NCBI RefSeq assembly: GCF_000237925.1
Contig: NW_017385987.1
Location: 3,472,001-3,536,000, forward strand
Source: Schistosoma mansoni
Lineage: Eukaryota; Platyhelminthes; Trematoda; Strigeidida; Schistosomatidae
Direction of reading: 5' to 3'
Length of the DNA stretch: 64,000 bases
Each line of letters begins with the position of its first letter. Position 1 is the first letter of the stretch. Of this stretch, positions 23,471 to 34,076 are shown piece by piece. The translations under genes were made by a program, and so were the position numbers. The notes under the pieces are model-generated. The model did no database searches, was not told where the DNA came from, and saw only the letters and a program-made list of their open reading frames with translations.

Positions 23471-24344
23471 CTATGAAAATACTAAATATCCACAAAACCC
23501 CTTCAGATGATTATAAATGATTTATTGAAATAGAAATGAATTTACAAGCAATTAAAATAATGTTTTAATAAATGATAAAACTTACTACAGGCTTTTGTTA
23601 AGAGCAACCCAATATTGTTGTAATCGAAAATCTTTTTTGAATAGTTGGAACATACAATTTTTTTGGTGTTCAATGAAGTTATAGTCGTAGAACTAACTAT
23701 CAGGTGATAAGTTTTTATGCCTTATCATAGGTTTTATTTATTTTGTGTTTCCCTTATCAGATAGGATGATTTAACCGTTAGTCACTTCATATAGCAATCA
23801 TAATAAATATTTTAAAAATTAATCTCAAAAACTTACTGTGTTACTACATCGGTCAGTTCTAATTATCAGTTAGTTACAGTTATCATAGATAATAATTATA
23901 GTCTCATCTCGGATAAAGTAGAAAGGTTGAATTACGATCGCGTTATCAGACACTTGTCACCTCAGGCTATAGGTCACTCACCACTTTTAGACTTTTGACT
24001 AATCAACATTTTTCACAAAAAATATGATGCTAGGTTTCTATGACTTTATTTAATAAGAATTAAGTCGAAATTAATCGCTTATAAGCTGCTTAAAGATATG
24101 CTTAGTTTTGAAAGTATACTGAGAACTTTGATCCATTGTAATATGGTAATATCTGTTATGATAACTTGATTATCATGAAGTGTTTATTAAACTGAGAATG
24201 GTACATAGTTTTTAACTACTTTTGCGTGATTATTCAAGTTTCATAGTTCAAAATTTTCAATCAGGTTATTTTTCATTATGTTGATTTTGTATTTCAAATT
24301 CAAGTAATTTTTGGTAAGAAATTGTGAATAAATTAACAAATAAC

Positions 24345-24850
24345 TAAACCACTGAGCCGGCATCCAACGGTATTAATGTCTAACTTCAACCAATCCAGGG
24401 AATTGAGCAACAATTCACCAATGTCATCAGTAAGTTGATGGTCCCAACAGACCTGATTGAACTCCACCGGTTACTGCTTCTCACTAGACTTCCCAGGAAN
24501 NNNNNNNNNNNNNNNNNNNNNNNNNNNNNNNNNNNNNNNNNNNNNNNNNNNNNNNNNNNNNNNNNNNNNNNNNNNNNNNNNNNNNNNNNNNNNNNNNNNN
24601 NNNNNNNNNNNNNNNNNNNNNNNNNNNNNNNNNNNNNNNNNNNNNNNNNNNNNNNNNNNNNNNNNNNNNNNNNNNNNNNNNNNNNNNNNNNNNNNNNNNG
24701 TATTTCCTGGGAGTCCATAGTGAGAAGCAGTAACCGGGTGGAGTTCAACCAGGCTCTGTTAGGGAGATATCAACTCACTGATGACATTGGTGAATTGTTG
24801 CTCAATTTCGTGGATTGGTTAAAGTTAGACATTAACACCGTTGGATGCCG
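24345..24850. repeat. Inverted repeat with a 200-N assembly gap at its centre
   Basis: The left arm (24345-24499) and right arm (24700-24850) are near reverse complements over about 150 bases, from TTCCTGGGA next to the gap out to the GGATGCCGG and CTCAGTGGT sequence of a SINE head. The gap (24500-24699, all N, a round 200) lies exactly between the arms. The arms carry the module that precedes SM-alpha-type SINEs in this window. Confidence 0.8.
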
Positions 24851-25035
24851 GCCGGCTCAGTGGTCTAGTGGTTAAGCGTTCGCGCGCGAGACTGATAGGT
24901 CCTGGGTTGGAATCTTGCGAGGCGGGATCGTGGATGCGCACTGGTGAGGAATCCCATAATAGGATGAAACGACCGTCCAGTGTTTCCAGGTTTTCCATGG
25001 TGGTCTGGCTTCAATTGACTCATGATCTCAACTCT
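24851..25035 (+). mobile_element. SM-alpha-type SINE with damaged hammerhead
   Basis: A-box-like GGCTCAGTGGTCTAGTGG and B-box-like GGTCCTGGGTTGGAATCTTG mark the tRNA-like head. The ribozyme part reads CTGGTGAGGAATCCC...GGATGAAACG, so CTGAGGA has become TGGTGAGG and self-cleavage is unlikely. The 3' end is TTGACTCATGATCTCAAC followed by the tail TATCCCCAAAACCCC. It is contiguous with the right arm of the gapped inverted repeat, showing that module and SINE form one longer unit. Confidence 0.8.
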
Positions 25036-25039
25036 ATAA

Positions 25040-26920
25040 AATTACTAAAATATCCCCAAAACCCCTTCTGAAAATAACTAAACATTAACTGGGATAGGAT
25101 GTAAACGGCTTAGCACACTAACTAGTGGTATACGAAAAGTGCAAATTGTGTGAGAAACCATTATTATCATAAAATCAATTGAATACTAAATGTAAAAGAG
25201 GTGAAGGAAATTCAAACTATAATTACTTATTTTAAATTATTTACTAAACGGAATACATCCATTAAGACATTAAATAAGAAAGATTAGTTCAGCGAAGAAT
25301 TCTCTTTTCGGCAAATTCATTTTCAAAGCTGTACAATCGCAAATATATATACTTATTTTTCAGGATTATGATAATTACAATAATAATGATAATAAACTTC
25401 TGTTAGACATGGTAACAGTGGGGTAGAATAAAAAAAGGTATTAAAAAAATTTTTAAACAGGGAAACGAATAATCGTTTGATTGTTTAGGGCTTAAGTATT
25501 GATCATAAAAGTTAGATAGTGAGATTATCATTGGGAAAGGATAGCTCATCATGATAAGATAAAACGTTGAAATTGAGATGAAATGTAATCTTCATTGAAT
25601 CAATCTTTCTTATTTTAAATTCAACTAACATAAACATAGTGTTGTATTAACAAGAAAAACATCTGAATAGATTAAGTCCATTCAATTCAGTGTTTTTATA
25701 TTTATAATCAACTAAATAAAACTGGTAAATAATTAACGTCCTCAGATAATAGAAGTGAGTAGCATTATTTACATATTTTCGGTCAGTGATCTTTATCTCA
25801 CATCAAGAGTATTATACTCTACCTTTTTCCTTTCTTTTTGAAAGTATAACAAATATTCCCACTTAACGACTTCAAGTCCGGTATACTGATTTATCAAGAT
25901 AAGTTTAGATAAATTGTTATAATTGAATTTCTTATCAAGATTGGCTATTCGTTTCAATAATCTGTTGTCAGTTATTACCAATGATGCTTTCATGTAATGC
26001 AGTGAATATGGCCAGTGTTACAAACTACAAAGTGGCCACTGTACTTATCTAGATTGATAAATATATTTTAATATACATTTATTGTTTTAACGAACATAAA
26101 GGAGGAAATAATCATTAGATCGGTGGTCAATCAAATGACACTGATGTTTAAAAAAATAGAACAAAAAATATCTGATTAGGACGATAATTATCAACCTTGA
26201 CAGATAGGTATGTGGTATCGCCTATTCTAAAATATATGAAGTCGGCCTTTTTGGACCTTATTTCAGTGATGCTTTACAAAACAATAATTAAAACTTAGGC
26301 AATAAACTAGGAAATACAGAGAGAGAACAACACATTGTCAAAAGTAGTTATCTCTCATTTTCTGTTTTTTTTTCAAAGTCGTAGTTTATCAGAGTTTTAT
26401 GAACATTGTTTTGATGTAAAGGATGTTCTTTTTTACTGTCATGGCATAAGTCATTGTATCATATGTCTGTAAATTCATTGTGCAGTAAGTGCATATTCAT
26501 CTGACCATTTGCACACAGATTGTCACTATAAGTAGTTCTCAATTATGTAGTACTTGAAGTTTACGAAAAGAATAAAATTTATTGTTTCTGAATGCAGTTT
26601 AGAGCATTTACTTTTAATATCCAAGTGCAATAAAGTCACTTTCGAAACTAGAATTGAATAGATTATGTTCAAAAATAACATACTGTTCAGTACAATAGCA
26701 CTTAGAATGATGCACAATTGAGTGGATTTTCAATGCACAGTGAACGGAAATTTTAAATAATTAGTAGATATGTTCAAGTAGGGAGGCTGAACGATACACC
26801 GAGTGTCTTTGAAATCACAAGTGATATTTTAAACAGAGAATAGTGCAATAAAAATACTTTGAAAGTTCACAGCTTTTTCAAACAAATACACAAATAATGA
26901 AATAGAGTAACATAAATTGA
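25040..26920. other. Downstream flank of GCNT-A; nothing recognised
   Basis: Very AT-rich, with short open frames at 25793-25993 and 26526-26717 that show no motif. The 3' UTR of GCNT-A should lie at the right end of this stretch, which contains several TTTATT (AATAAA on the minus strand) motifs. Confidence 0.4.
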
Positions 26921-26925
26921 AGGTA

Positions 26926-29900
26926 TTATATATGGTTTTTTGAACAATGTAGCTCAGCATAGAATTGTGGATCAAATGTTGGATCTAATCTACCCGTTAA
27001 ACGTTCATTCATCATTTTCTTCAATACCCAATATTCAAGACAATCATACGCTGAATCATAAAAACCATTATAAAATTTATTGGCAAAAAACTCTTGACGT
27101 TTTGTTAAATTGTATAAATGTTGTACACCTAACATACATATTGTATGATATCTTTTACCGGTAGCACATCTTTTTGGTTTCCAAATAACATAGCGAGATA
27201 CGAAAGTAGAATGATTATCATTTTCATTAGGTGGATAAAATTTTTTACAAGCACCAGGGGCAAGTAGTTGTGGATTATAAGCTAATGTACTGAAAAACAT
27301 TTCATCTGGTATTTTCATTAAATGCTGTTCTTCTCTGAGAATGTTTAGTAATTCAATGGAATTGGGATTCATATGTACATAACTGACAAATTCTCTACGT
27401 AGTGCAACTAGAAAGCTTCCTTTTATCCATGTTACCTTGTTAAGTAATAAAAGATGAATTAAAATTAAATCATAATTATGAAAAAAAGGTGCAGATAAAC
27501 TGTAAGTTGAATGAGATGAAAGTGGTGAAAGAAAACAGGATTGTCTACTTTGTGATGTTATAGGAAAAATTTGAGTCGTAAAATACTCACCTTGTATAGC
27601 TTTGTTAACTGTGGTATAAATAACTAACAGTTGAATTCATCAGTCAATTAAAGCTAGACCACCCTAGAAAACCTGGAAGCACTGGACTGCTTCAAATCGA
27701 ATAATTGTCTAACAATTAATAGATTTAGTGGAAGATATTAAAATGTCATATATTACTTCAAATGCCTACACAAGTGATTTGGGTACGCTAAGGTGTTAAA
27801 TCTGTCAGTAAATTATGATATGGATGAAAATATAAGTTTGGGGTTCGAACTCTTGAGAAGATAAACTAAATTTAATGAGTATCAGTTATATTCACTTAAG
27901 GATCGGTGAGATCAAACAGATAGTGAGTTTAGATCATTAGTGTCTCAATGCTGTATTTTTCTTCAAGATTATGATTGATCAATTATTCAAAATAATTCCT
28001 AGAATGAAACAATAACATCTTACTTCCTTATTTTATTTGAAAACTCGCTAAATATACGTGCTCCTGAAATAATAATTCATTTCACTGCCAGGGCAAATTA
28101 AAGATTTTCAGTCACAAAATTCATATTACACTATCTCGAATAATTCAACGGATAAAAATGGTCTTTCTTTAAATGCATATATGTATAGATACGTTAATTA
28201 TTCAACAACTTTAAAGCATATAATCATTTTATCAGTGGGGTTTTTGTGGAGATTTAGTAAATTTCATAGTTTAAAGCGTGAGTCAATTGAAGCTAGACCA
28301 CCATGGAAAACCTGGAAACACTGGACGGCCGTTTCGTCCTATTATGGGACTCCTCAGCAGCGCGCATCCACGAACCCGCACTCGCGAGATTCGAACCCAG
28401 GACCTACCAGTCTCGAGCCGAAGCCCTTAACCGACAGACCACTGAGCTGGCATCCAACGGTGTTAATGTCTAACTTCAACTGATCCACGAAATTGAGCAA
28501 CCATTCACCAATTGTCTTCAGTGAGTTCCTATCTCACAACAGACGTGGTTTCGAACTCCACTGGTCACTGCTTCTCACTAGAGCTCCTGGATATACTTCT
28601 CGAAGTCACTAGTGAGCATATGATTATATAATTATCAGAGGGGTTTTTGTGGAGATTTAGTAAATTTCATAGTTTAAAGCGTGAGTCAGCTCAGTGGTCT
28701 GTCGGTTAAGGGCTTCGGCTCGAGACTGGTAGGTCCTGGGTTCGAATCTCGCGAGTGCGGGTTCGTGGATGCGCACTGCTGAGGAGTCCCATAATAGGAC
28801 GAAACGGCCGTCCAGTGTTTCCAGGTTTTCCATGGTGGTCTGGCTTCAATTGACTCACGCTTTAAAATGTAATCATTTATTAGTTCAAATACTTTATAGC
28901 TCTTTGGGTAAATATTCCACCTCTTTAGTGTGCCCAAAGGAAAATCTTACTGAATAAAAGTACACTCATACACTGTCGACATAGATTTAAATCTTAATTA
29001 TAACTCATTTTCACTGAAATTACTACATTCAAACTAGCTTGTACATTTAAACGGTATGGCTTTCATATAATGATAATGAGAACTAAATAATTATAAATTA
29101 TCGACTCCTGAGTGTCTGGTATGTTCTGGGATATGTTACCATAGGTCTCTTGTAAAGGCATCATTTTTTCATGAGATGGCTGAAGAAAACTGATAGAAAA
29201 TACCAAATAAAAGATGTGAAACAACTAGTCAGTTTTGACCAGCATTAATTTCAATAACCAAGCTAGAACTTAGTCTGTCATTAAAGTTATTTGGTTCAAG
29301 CATATACCGCCCTCATTAAAAGTAAGTCTACTAAGTTTATGAAACGATGTCATTTCTTTGTTATAAGTACTATGAAATATTTTGAGTTCTTCGACTATTC
29401 TTTGACATTTAATGTTTGGAGTCATCTGTTTTTTTTAATTTTTAAAACTTTGTGTAATCATTAGCTTTCACTGGTATAAACTATTGGTCGAGTAATATTA
29501 GAATTTCATTAGTTTGTTTTCAACTTAAAATTAACTCACATTGAATGATGGTTTTCTTCTAGGAATTCTTTTCTTTGGTCCATTTTTTATTGTACATCCA
29601 ATGATATTAGCTCCATTTAAAGCTTTCAATGCTTTAATCAATTCCCAATTAGTACGTAATGGTAATTCTTTACCATTAATATTCATAACATATTTCCATT
29701 GAATTTTTGTATTATTCAACATAATTTGAGTACATTTAAGAAATGAATCTAGCACAGAAAAATATCCCCATTTTACTGAAACACTTTGTGAACGTTGAAT
29801 AATTTCAATATTAGTACCAAAACATTTAGCTAAATCAATTATAGATTGATAAAATTCATTTGATGTATTACGATCTACATGTATACAATATAAATTATAT

Positions 29901-30325
29901 GGTCTATATAAAATACGTAATAAACGTGCTATACGTTCAATATTTTCATAAACTGTAAATGCAAATCCTAATGGATAATTTAATTCTTCTTTATTTATCC
30001 ATAATAAATAATTAAGGGGTTCACGAAAAATATTACAATCATTTATTGATTTCCATTGATATAATAGATGTTGTTTTGTTGAATAATATTGATATTGTTT
30101 AGCTAATGTTTGATTTGGTTCTTTATTTAAAAATGATTCACAAATTTCGATAAGTTCCAAATCTATGTTCTGGTAAATCAATGATCTATTATGTAATGTT
30201 GACAAGTAATCTATCTTATTATTAATAGTTTTATTGAATATAATAATTACAAATAAAATAAATAAACAAATATAATGTAATTTTTTAATAAATAATCTCC
30301 GAGAAATTATAGTCATAATGTTCAT
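26926..30325 (-). CDS. Core-2-type beta-1,6-N-acetylglucosaminyltransferase (GCNT-A)
   Basis: Golgi type II glycosyltransferase of family GT14, which transfers GlcNAc from UDP-GlcNAc in beta-1,6 linkage to branch O-glycans. Exon 1 is 30325-29540 (262 codons, GTGAGT donor, phase 0) and exon 2 is 27435-26926 (169 codons plus stop, acceptor AACAAG), giving 431 residues against 428 in human GCNT1. Residues 1-16 are a basic cytoplasmic tail and ~17-31 the membrane anchor. Family blocks are YCIHVDRN (146-153), WGYFSVLDSFLKC (186-198), NINGKELPLRTNWEL (215-229), IKGSF (266-270) and IPDEMFFSTLAYNPQ (304-318), whose PDE contains the glutamate that is the catalytic base in GCNT1. The spaced cysteines typical of the family are present (C62, C97, C147, C168, C198, C244, C325, C352, C362, C394, C426). 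Codon use is strongly A/T. The 2.1-kb intron holds SINEs. Exact acceptor specificity cannot be read from sequence. Confidence 0.92.
27640..27700 (-). mobile_element. SINE 3'-end fragment in GCNT-A intron
   Basis: Only the 3' portion remains: CAGTCAATTAAAGCTAGACC and AAAACCTGGAAGCACTGGAC on the plus strand, the reverse complement of the SINE 3' end. It stops where the hammerhead cleavage region would begin, which could reflect cleavage before integration or simple truncation. Confidence 0.65.
28272..28453 (-). mobile_element. SM-alpha-type SINE with complete hammerhead blocks, GCNT-A intron
   Basis: Minus-strand copy with B-box GGGTTCGAATCTCG and ribozyme blocks CTGAGGA, GTCC/GGAC stem II, GAAA and the cleavage triplet GTC within about 28315-28369. 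The palindrome ACGGCCGT between GAA and the cleavage C forms stem III with no loop, as known for schistosome hammerheads, which then work best as dimers. Stem I arms are GGATGCGCGCTG and CAGTGTTTCC. It is in the same orientation as the GCNT-A transcript. Confidence 0.85.
28454..28635 (-). repeat. SINE-linked module
   Basis: The same module that flanks the gap at 24.5 kb, here in minus orientation and joined to the SINE head (GGCATCCAACGGTGTTAATG, then AATTGAGCAACCATTCACCA, then GGTCACTGCTTCTCACTAGA). It adds about 150 bases to the 5' end of the SINE unit. Confidence 0.65.
28681..28862 (+). mobile_element. SM-alpha-type SINE with complete hammerhead blocks, inverted partner
   Basis: Plus-strand copy nearly identical to the reverse complement of 28272-28453. 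Core: CTGAGGA (28779-28785), GTCC (28786-28789) pairing with GGAC (28797-28800), GAAA (28801-28804), stem III palindrome ACGGCCGT, predicted cleavage after C28812, and stem I arms GGATGCGCACTG and CAGTGTTTCC. The B box GGTTCGAATCTCG is intact. The 5' junction is abnormal: the 11 bases AGCGTGAGTCA of a reversed 3' end sit directly before GCTCAGTGGTC. Confidence 0.85.
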
Positions 30326-30329
30326 TTAT

Positions 30330-32755
30330 ATAAGGATGTCTTGTAAGTTGTTACTAAAGGAAGCATCATCATTGTAAGATGATTGACGTTGGGTAATTGA
30401 GAAAATCTATCTTATAACAAATAAATAGTATTAGCATATAAAATGAAGTATTTCGATACCCTATAAAGGATAGTTATAACTGATTGTAAGATAATTTGAT
30501 TTGGTAGATTAGTGCATAATTCAATCTATTCATCTTAAGTTATAAAAAAAGAATACATGCCTCGAAGTTTTTGATTGGTTGGTTAAATAGTAGTATTTGA
30601 TCTCTGATAAACTTACTAGTTCGTTTTGTTAGTATGTAATTTGTAAATGGCTAATCAGTTTTCTTGATCTTGAAATATGATCTAATAAAATATATAGCTT
30701 CGATAAACTCACATTAGATTTTATAACTCTCATTAAAAGTGTCTAATTAGGAATATCAAATAGGTATTGATGATTGGATATAAGTAAAGGTAAATACATT
30801 TTAGGGTGTTGAATGTAGTAATATAGTGAACGAGAATATAATTGACCATGACCAAATGTACTCAAATACAAAATTACAGAATCTCTTAATGAAATCTGAG
30901 AACCATAGAGTATATAATTTATTTGCAAAATGTCAATAAATAGTCTCAGATTTCATTGTTCTTTTGTTTCCACACTAATTATTCTTTGCTCTCGTTCTCT
31001 TTTCTTTGACCTTCTTGACCTTCTAACTCTAGACATTTGACTTTCGATTGGTGATACATACTACTTATATTTGTCGACATTTGTAGCACACACCACTTTA
31101 GGAGTAACTAAAAATCATATAAATGATTACATAATTACTTTTGTTTCACTAGAAGGAATTGTACGTATACGTTATAATATAAAGAAAACCTTGTTATACA
31201 GACAACTAAATGGGTGAATCATCTGTAAGGATTACTATATTTTTTCTAATCTTCAATAATAGGGCGTTATCTATCATTTTTGAACATTTTCACTTTCATT
31301 CAGTGGATTAGTACTAAATAACAGTGTAATTTTCACTGAGGATTTTATTTCATTCATTTAAATCCAGTCTTTCGTATATTTTTTCTATGAACATGAAAAT
31401 GTAGTGCACCTCAAGGTACGGGGTGGAAAAAATCAATAAAGCGAAAGTTAGAGCTTGAAATGAAATCTTCACACAAAATTATGCCCTTATATGCACCATT
31501 CAGTCACTAAACGAGCATAAAAATCCTAAATTGTTCTTCTAAGTAACCAGAAAGCTCTTCAACAGCGTCTCAATGACATTTCTTAGCACTTCAGTAATAT
31601 ATAAAATCTAAGGACCGATTTGATATAATGAATAACACACTGGACATGAAAAATGAGATGAGTTAAAAATTCGAGGACATGTATCCTATCCCACTAGTGA
31701 CCTGTGTGTATCATATTAAATATATAATAAATGAATAAGAAGGCATGGTAAAAGTCATAACATCAAGGAACTTATCAAGACAAAAAATAATGGTCAAGAA
31801 GCACTGTAACGCTGTTTCATCATAGGTTCGTGACGTCTCCAGAGTTTACATTAACAAACCACACTGAATCAAAACATAGACACTTAAATTTCGCAAAAGT
31901 ATGATAATATTAATCCTACATAAAATAATTACTTGAAGCAGTTTATACAGATAACATAGATGCATTCTACTGAATATCTATTAATTTGATTGGAGCACAT
32001 ACGTTATTCTTATCAATAGTTACTCTTACTAAAAGTACATACTCCTCTAATATGTTTCCTTACTGTTATAAGCCACGTTAAGTTGGGAGTATTTCAGGTG
32101 TTCCACTTTTCTGTTATTTAATGTAGGTTGTTGTAAATTGCTAACTTGTTGCTCATCTAGAGTCAAGCTCGATTACTGGATTTCTGCTCGATATTATTCC
32201 TCAGTACCCTGTATACATGTGATAATGAGGATAGTACTGATTTCACAGAAATAGCTAACAGATGGGTTGCAGTTGTACGTGTGTTCCAAATATATGGTGA
32301 TTCATAACACATCTGGTGCAAGGTCGGAAACGAGTAATGTCGCTAGATTACTCTGCGATCTGACTGTAGAAAGATTTTGATGTGGAAATATTATTTATAT
32401 AGTGCATTAAATAACTTCTTCTGAGTTGTAAATACTGTAACATTGTTACCAAAAAGCACGAATACTGAACGTACTTAAATGGAAAGCGACGGCATTTGGA
32501 AATAAACGAGGTAAAAACAAATTTATTCGCAGAAGTCTTCATACTTGATGTGATAAATGAATATTATAAACAGGATGGATAAAATATTTCAAGTTGTGTA
32601 CGAAACTCCTAAGTCTTGAATTGAGGTGCGATTACAGACTCATTTCAAGTAAGAAATCGTGCTAGACAAGGCTAATAACTCTTGCTCTTCCTCTTTGTTG
32701 TAGTTGTTACCTGGATGATGAAGACCTCCATAGATACAGTGGAAACTTTAAATAA
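30330..32755. other. Upstream flank of GCNT-A; one dispersed repeat
   Basis: Non-coding. At 30952-31085 lies the reverse-oriented copy of the purine-rich repeat at 8095-8260. The GCNT-A promoter should be near 30330-30700, where no diagnostic motif stands out from the AT-rich background. Confidence 0.4.
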
Positions 32756-32759
32756 AGCT

Positions 32760-33412
32760 AGGTGGTTTGAAATTAGTAAATAACCTAATCATTCTGCACC
32801 TTGCACAACAACAAATGGAGGTGAAAAAAGACATTGTAGCACCAGCTTATGAAGAAATTCACCTCAGTAGGCACAATACGAACAAAAGATCCTGAAATAC
32901 AACACAGTGAGCACAAATATATCACATCTGACAGAGAAGCTCTGGAAGAGATTGAAACTTTTAAGCACCTCCACAGTATCATTCATAAACAAGGGAGATC
33001 TGATGCGGATGTGAAGGCATGGATTGACAAATCAAGATCGGAAGTCCCACAATGGAAGAATATCTCGAACTCATAACAACAGTCAGACAACACAAAAGTC
33101 AGAGTTTTCAATACAAATGTGAAGACAGTTCTACTATACGGAACTGACACTTTGAGAACTACCACAACCGTGATCCAAAACATACAGGTATTTACAAACA
33201 GTTATCTAGGTCAGATGATCAATATCCCTTGATTGGATACTATCAGCCATAACACTGTGGCCAGCTACTGTGACAGAGAACAAATCAGCTTCCATGTGAA
33301 GGGAGAATCAGAGAAATATACTAGAGGTGAATTGACTACACTGATAGAAATCATCAAACTGTATAAGGCAGCGAGCCATAACTTGGAATCATCAAGACCG
33401 AGGGAAAATTGT
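32760..33412 (+). mobile_element. RTE-clade (SR2-type) LINE fragment, decayed
   Basis: Matches the region downstream of the RT of SR2-type elements: EALEEIETFKHL, HSIIHKQGRSDADVKAWIDK and a decayed VFNTNVKTVLLYGTDT segment correspond to 'ETLEDVETFTYLGSIIDEQGGSDADVKARIGK' and 'FNTNVKTVLLYGAET' in the better copies here. Stops and frame changes are present. A nearly identical fragment in reverse orientation lies at 59934-60583. Confidence 0.8.
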
Positions 33413-34076
33413 TAAACCAAAGAACAAATGGTATCGTTAAGCGCAGGGAGACATCAAAGGAGTGAGTAGCACTTGAATCAAGTAATAATAAAGCGCAACG
33501 ATGAAGACAATTTTTCTCTCGACCTGTCTGAACCCCATAACTCAGCATGACTTTAAGAGTTTATGATTTATGATGATTCAGTTAGTTTCACTTTATTATG
33601 GAGTCTAGTAACATATTTCAGTCTACAATATCATATTTTATGGTACAGTCAGATGATGTCATTCAAGATACAAGAAACAAAACTTCGAGCAATACTGATC
33701 ACTTCTATTCTTTTATATTTAAGTAGACAGTATTTATGTCTATCTCAATAATTCACCGGAAGTGTAAAGTATGAAAATTCACAGATTCATTTAAATAAAA
33801 ACTATATCATATACTTTGTTCTGGTTCGATACTGCTTTTGTATTTTAATACATACTTTTGGTGTATAAAATGTAACGAAGTGTAGATTATTTTGCCTAAT
33901 CTAAGTAGCACTTAAATGGGTAAGTGTATTATAAACACATATTTCAACAGATAATACACAATCTCTAACGCGTAGTTTTACTAACTGATAGTTAAGTAAC
34001 GGAGTAAACAACTGTACACTGAGTGATTATGTTATTTCACTACAAGTTTCTCACTATCATGCAGCCAGAAGCACGT

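Noticed and set aside
24386-24875. Open frames crossing the N runs at 24.5 kb and 41.2 kb
   Set aside because: They are open only because undetermined bases hide stops; the flanks are repeat sequence.
28681-28760. tRNA gene suggested by A- and B-box sequences
   Set aside because: The boxes belong to the tRNA-like head of the SINE. The acceptor stem cannot be formed and the same sequence recurs in other SINE copies.
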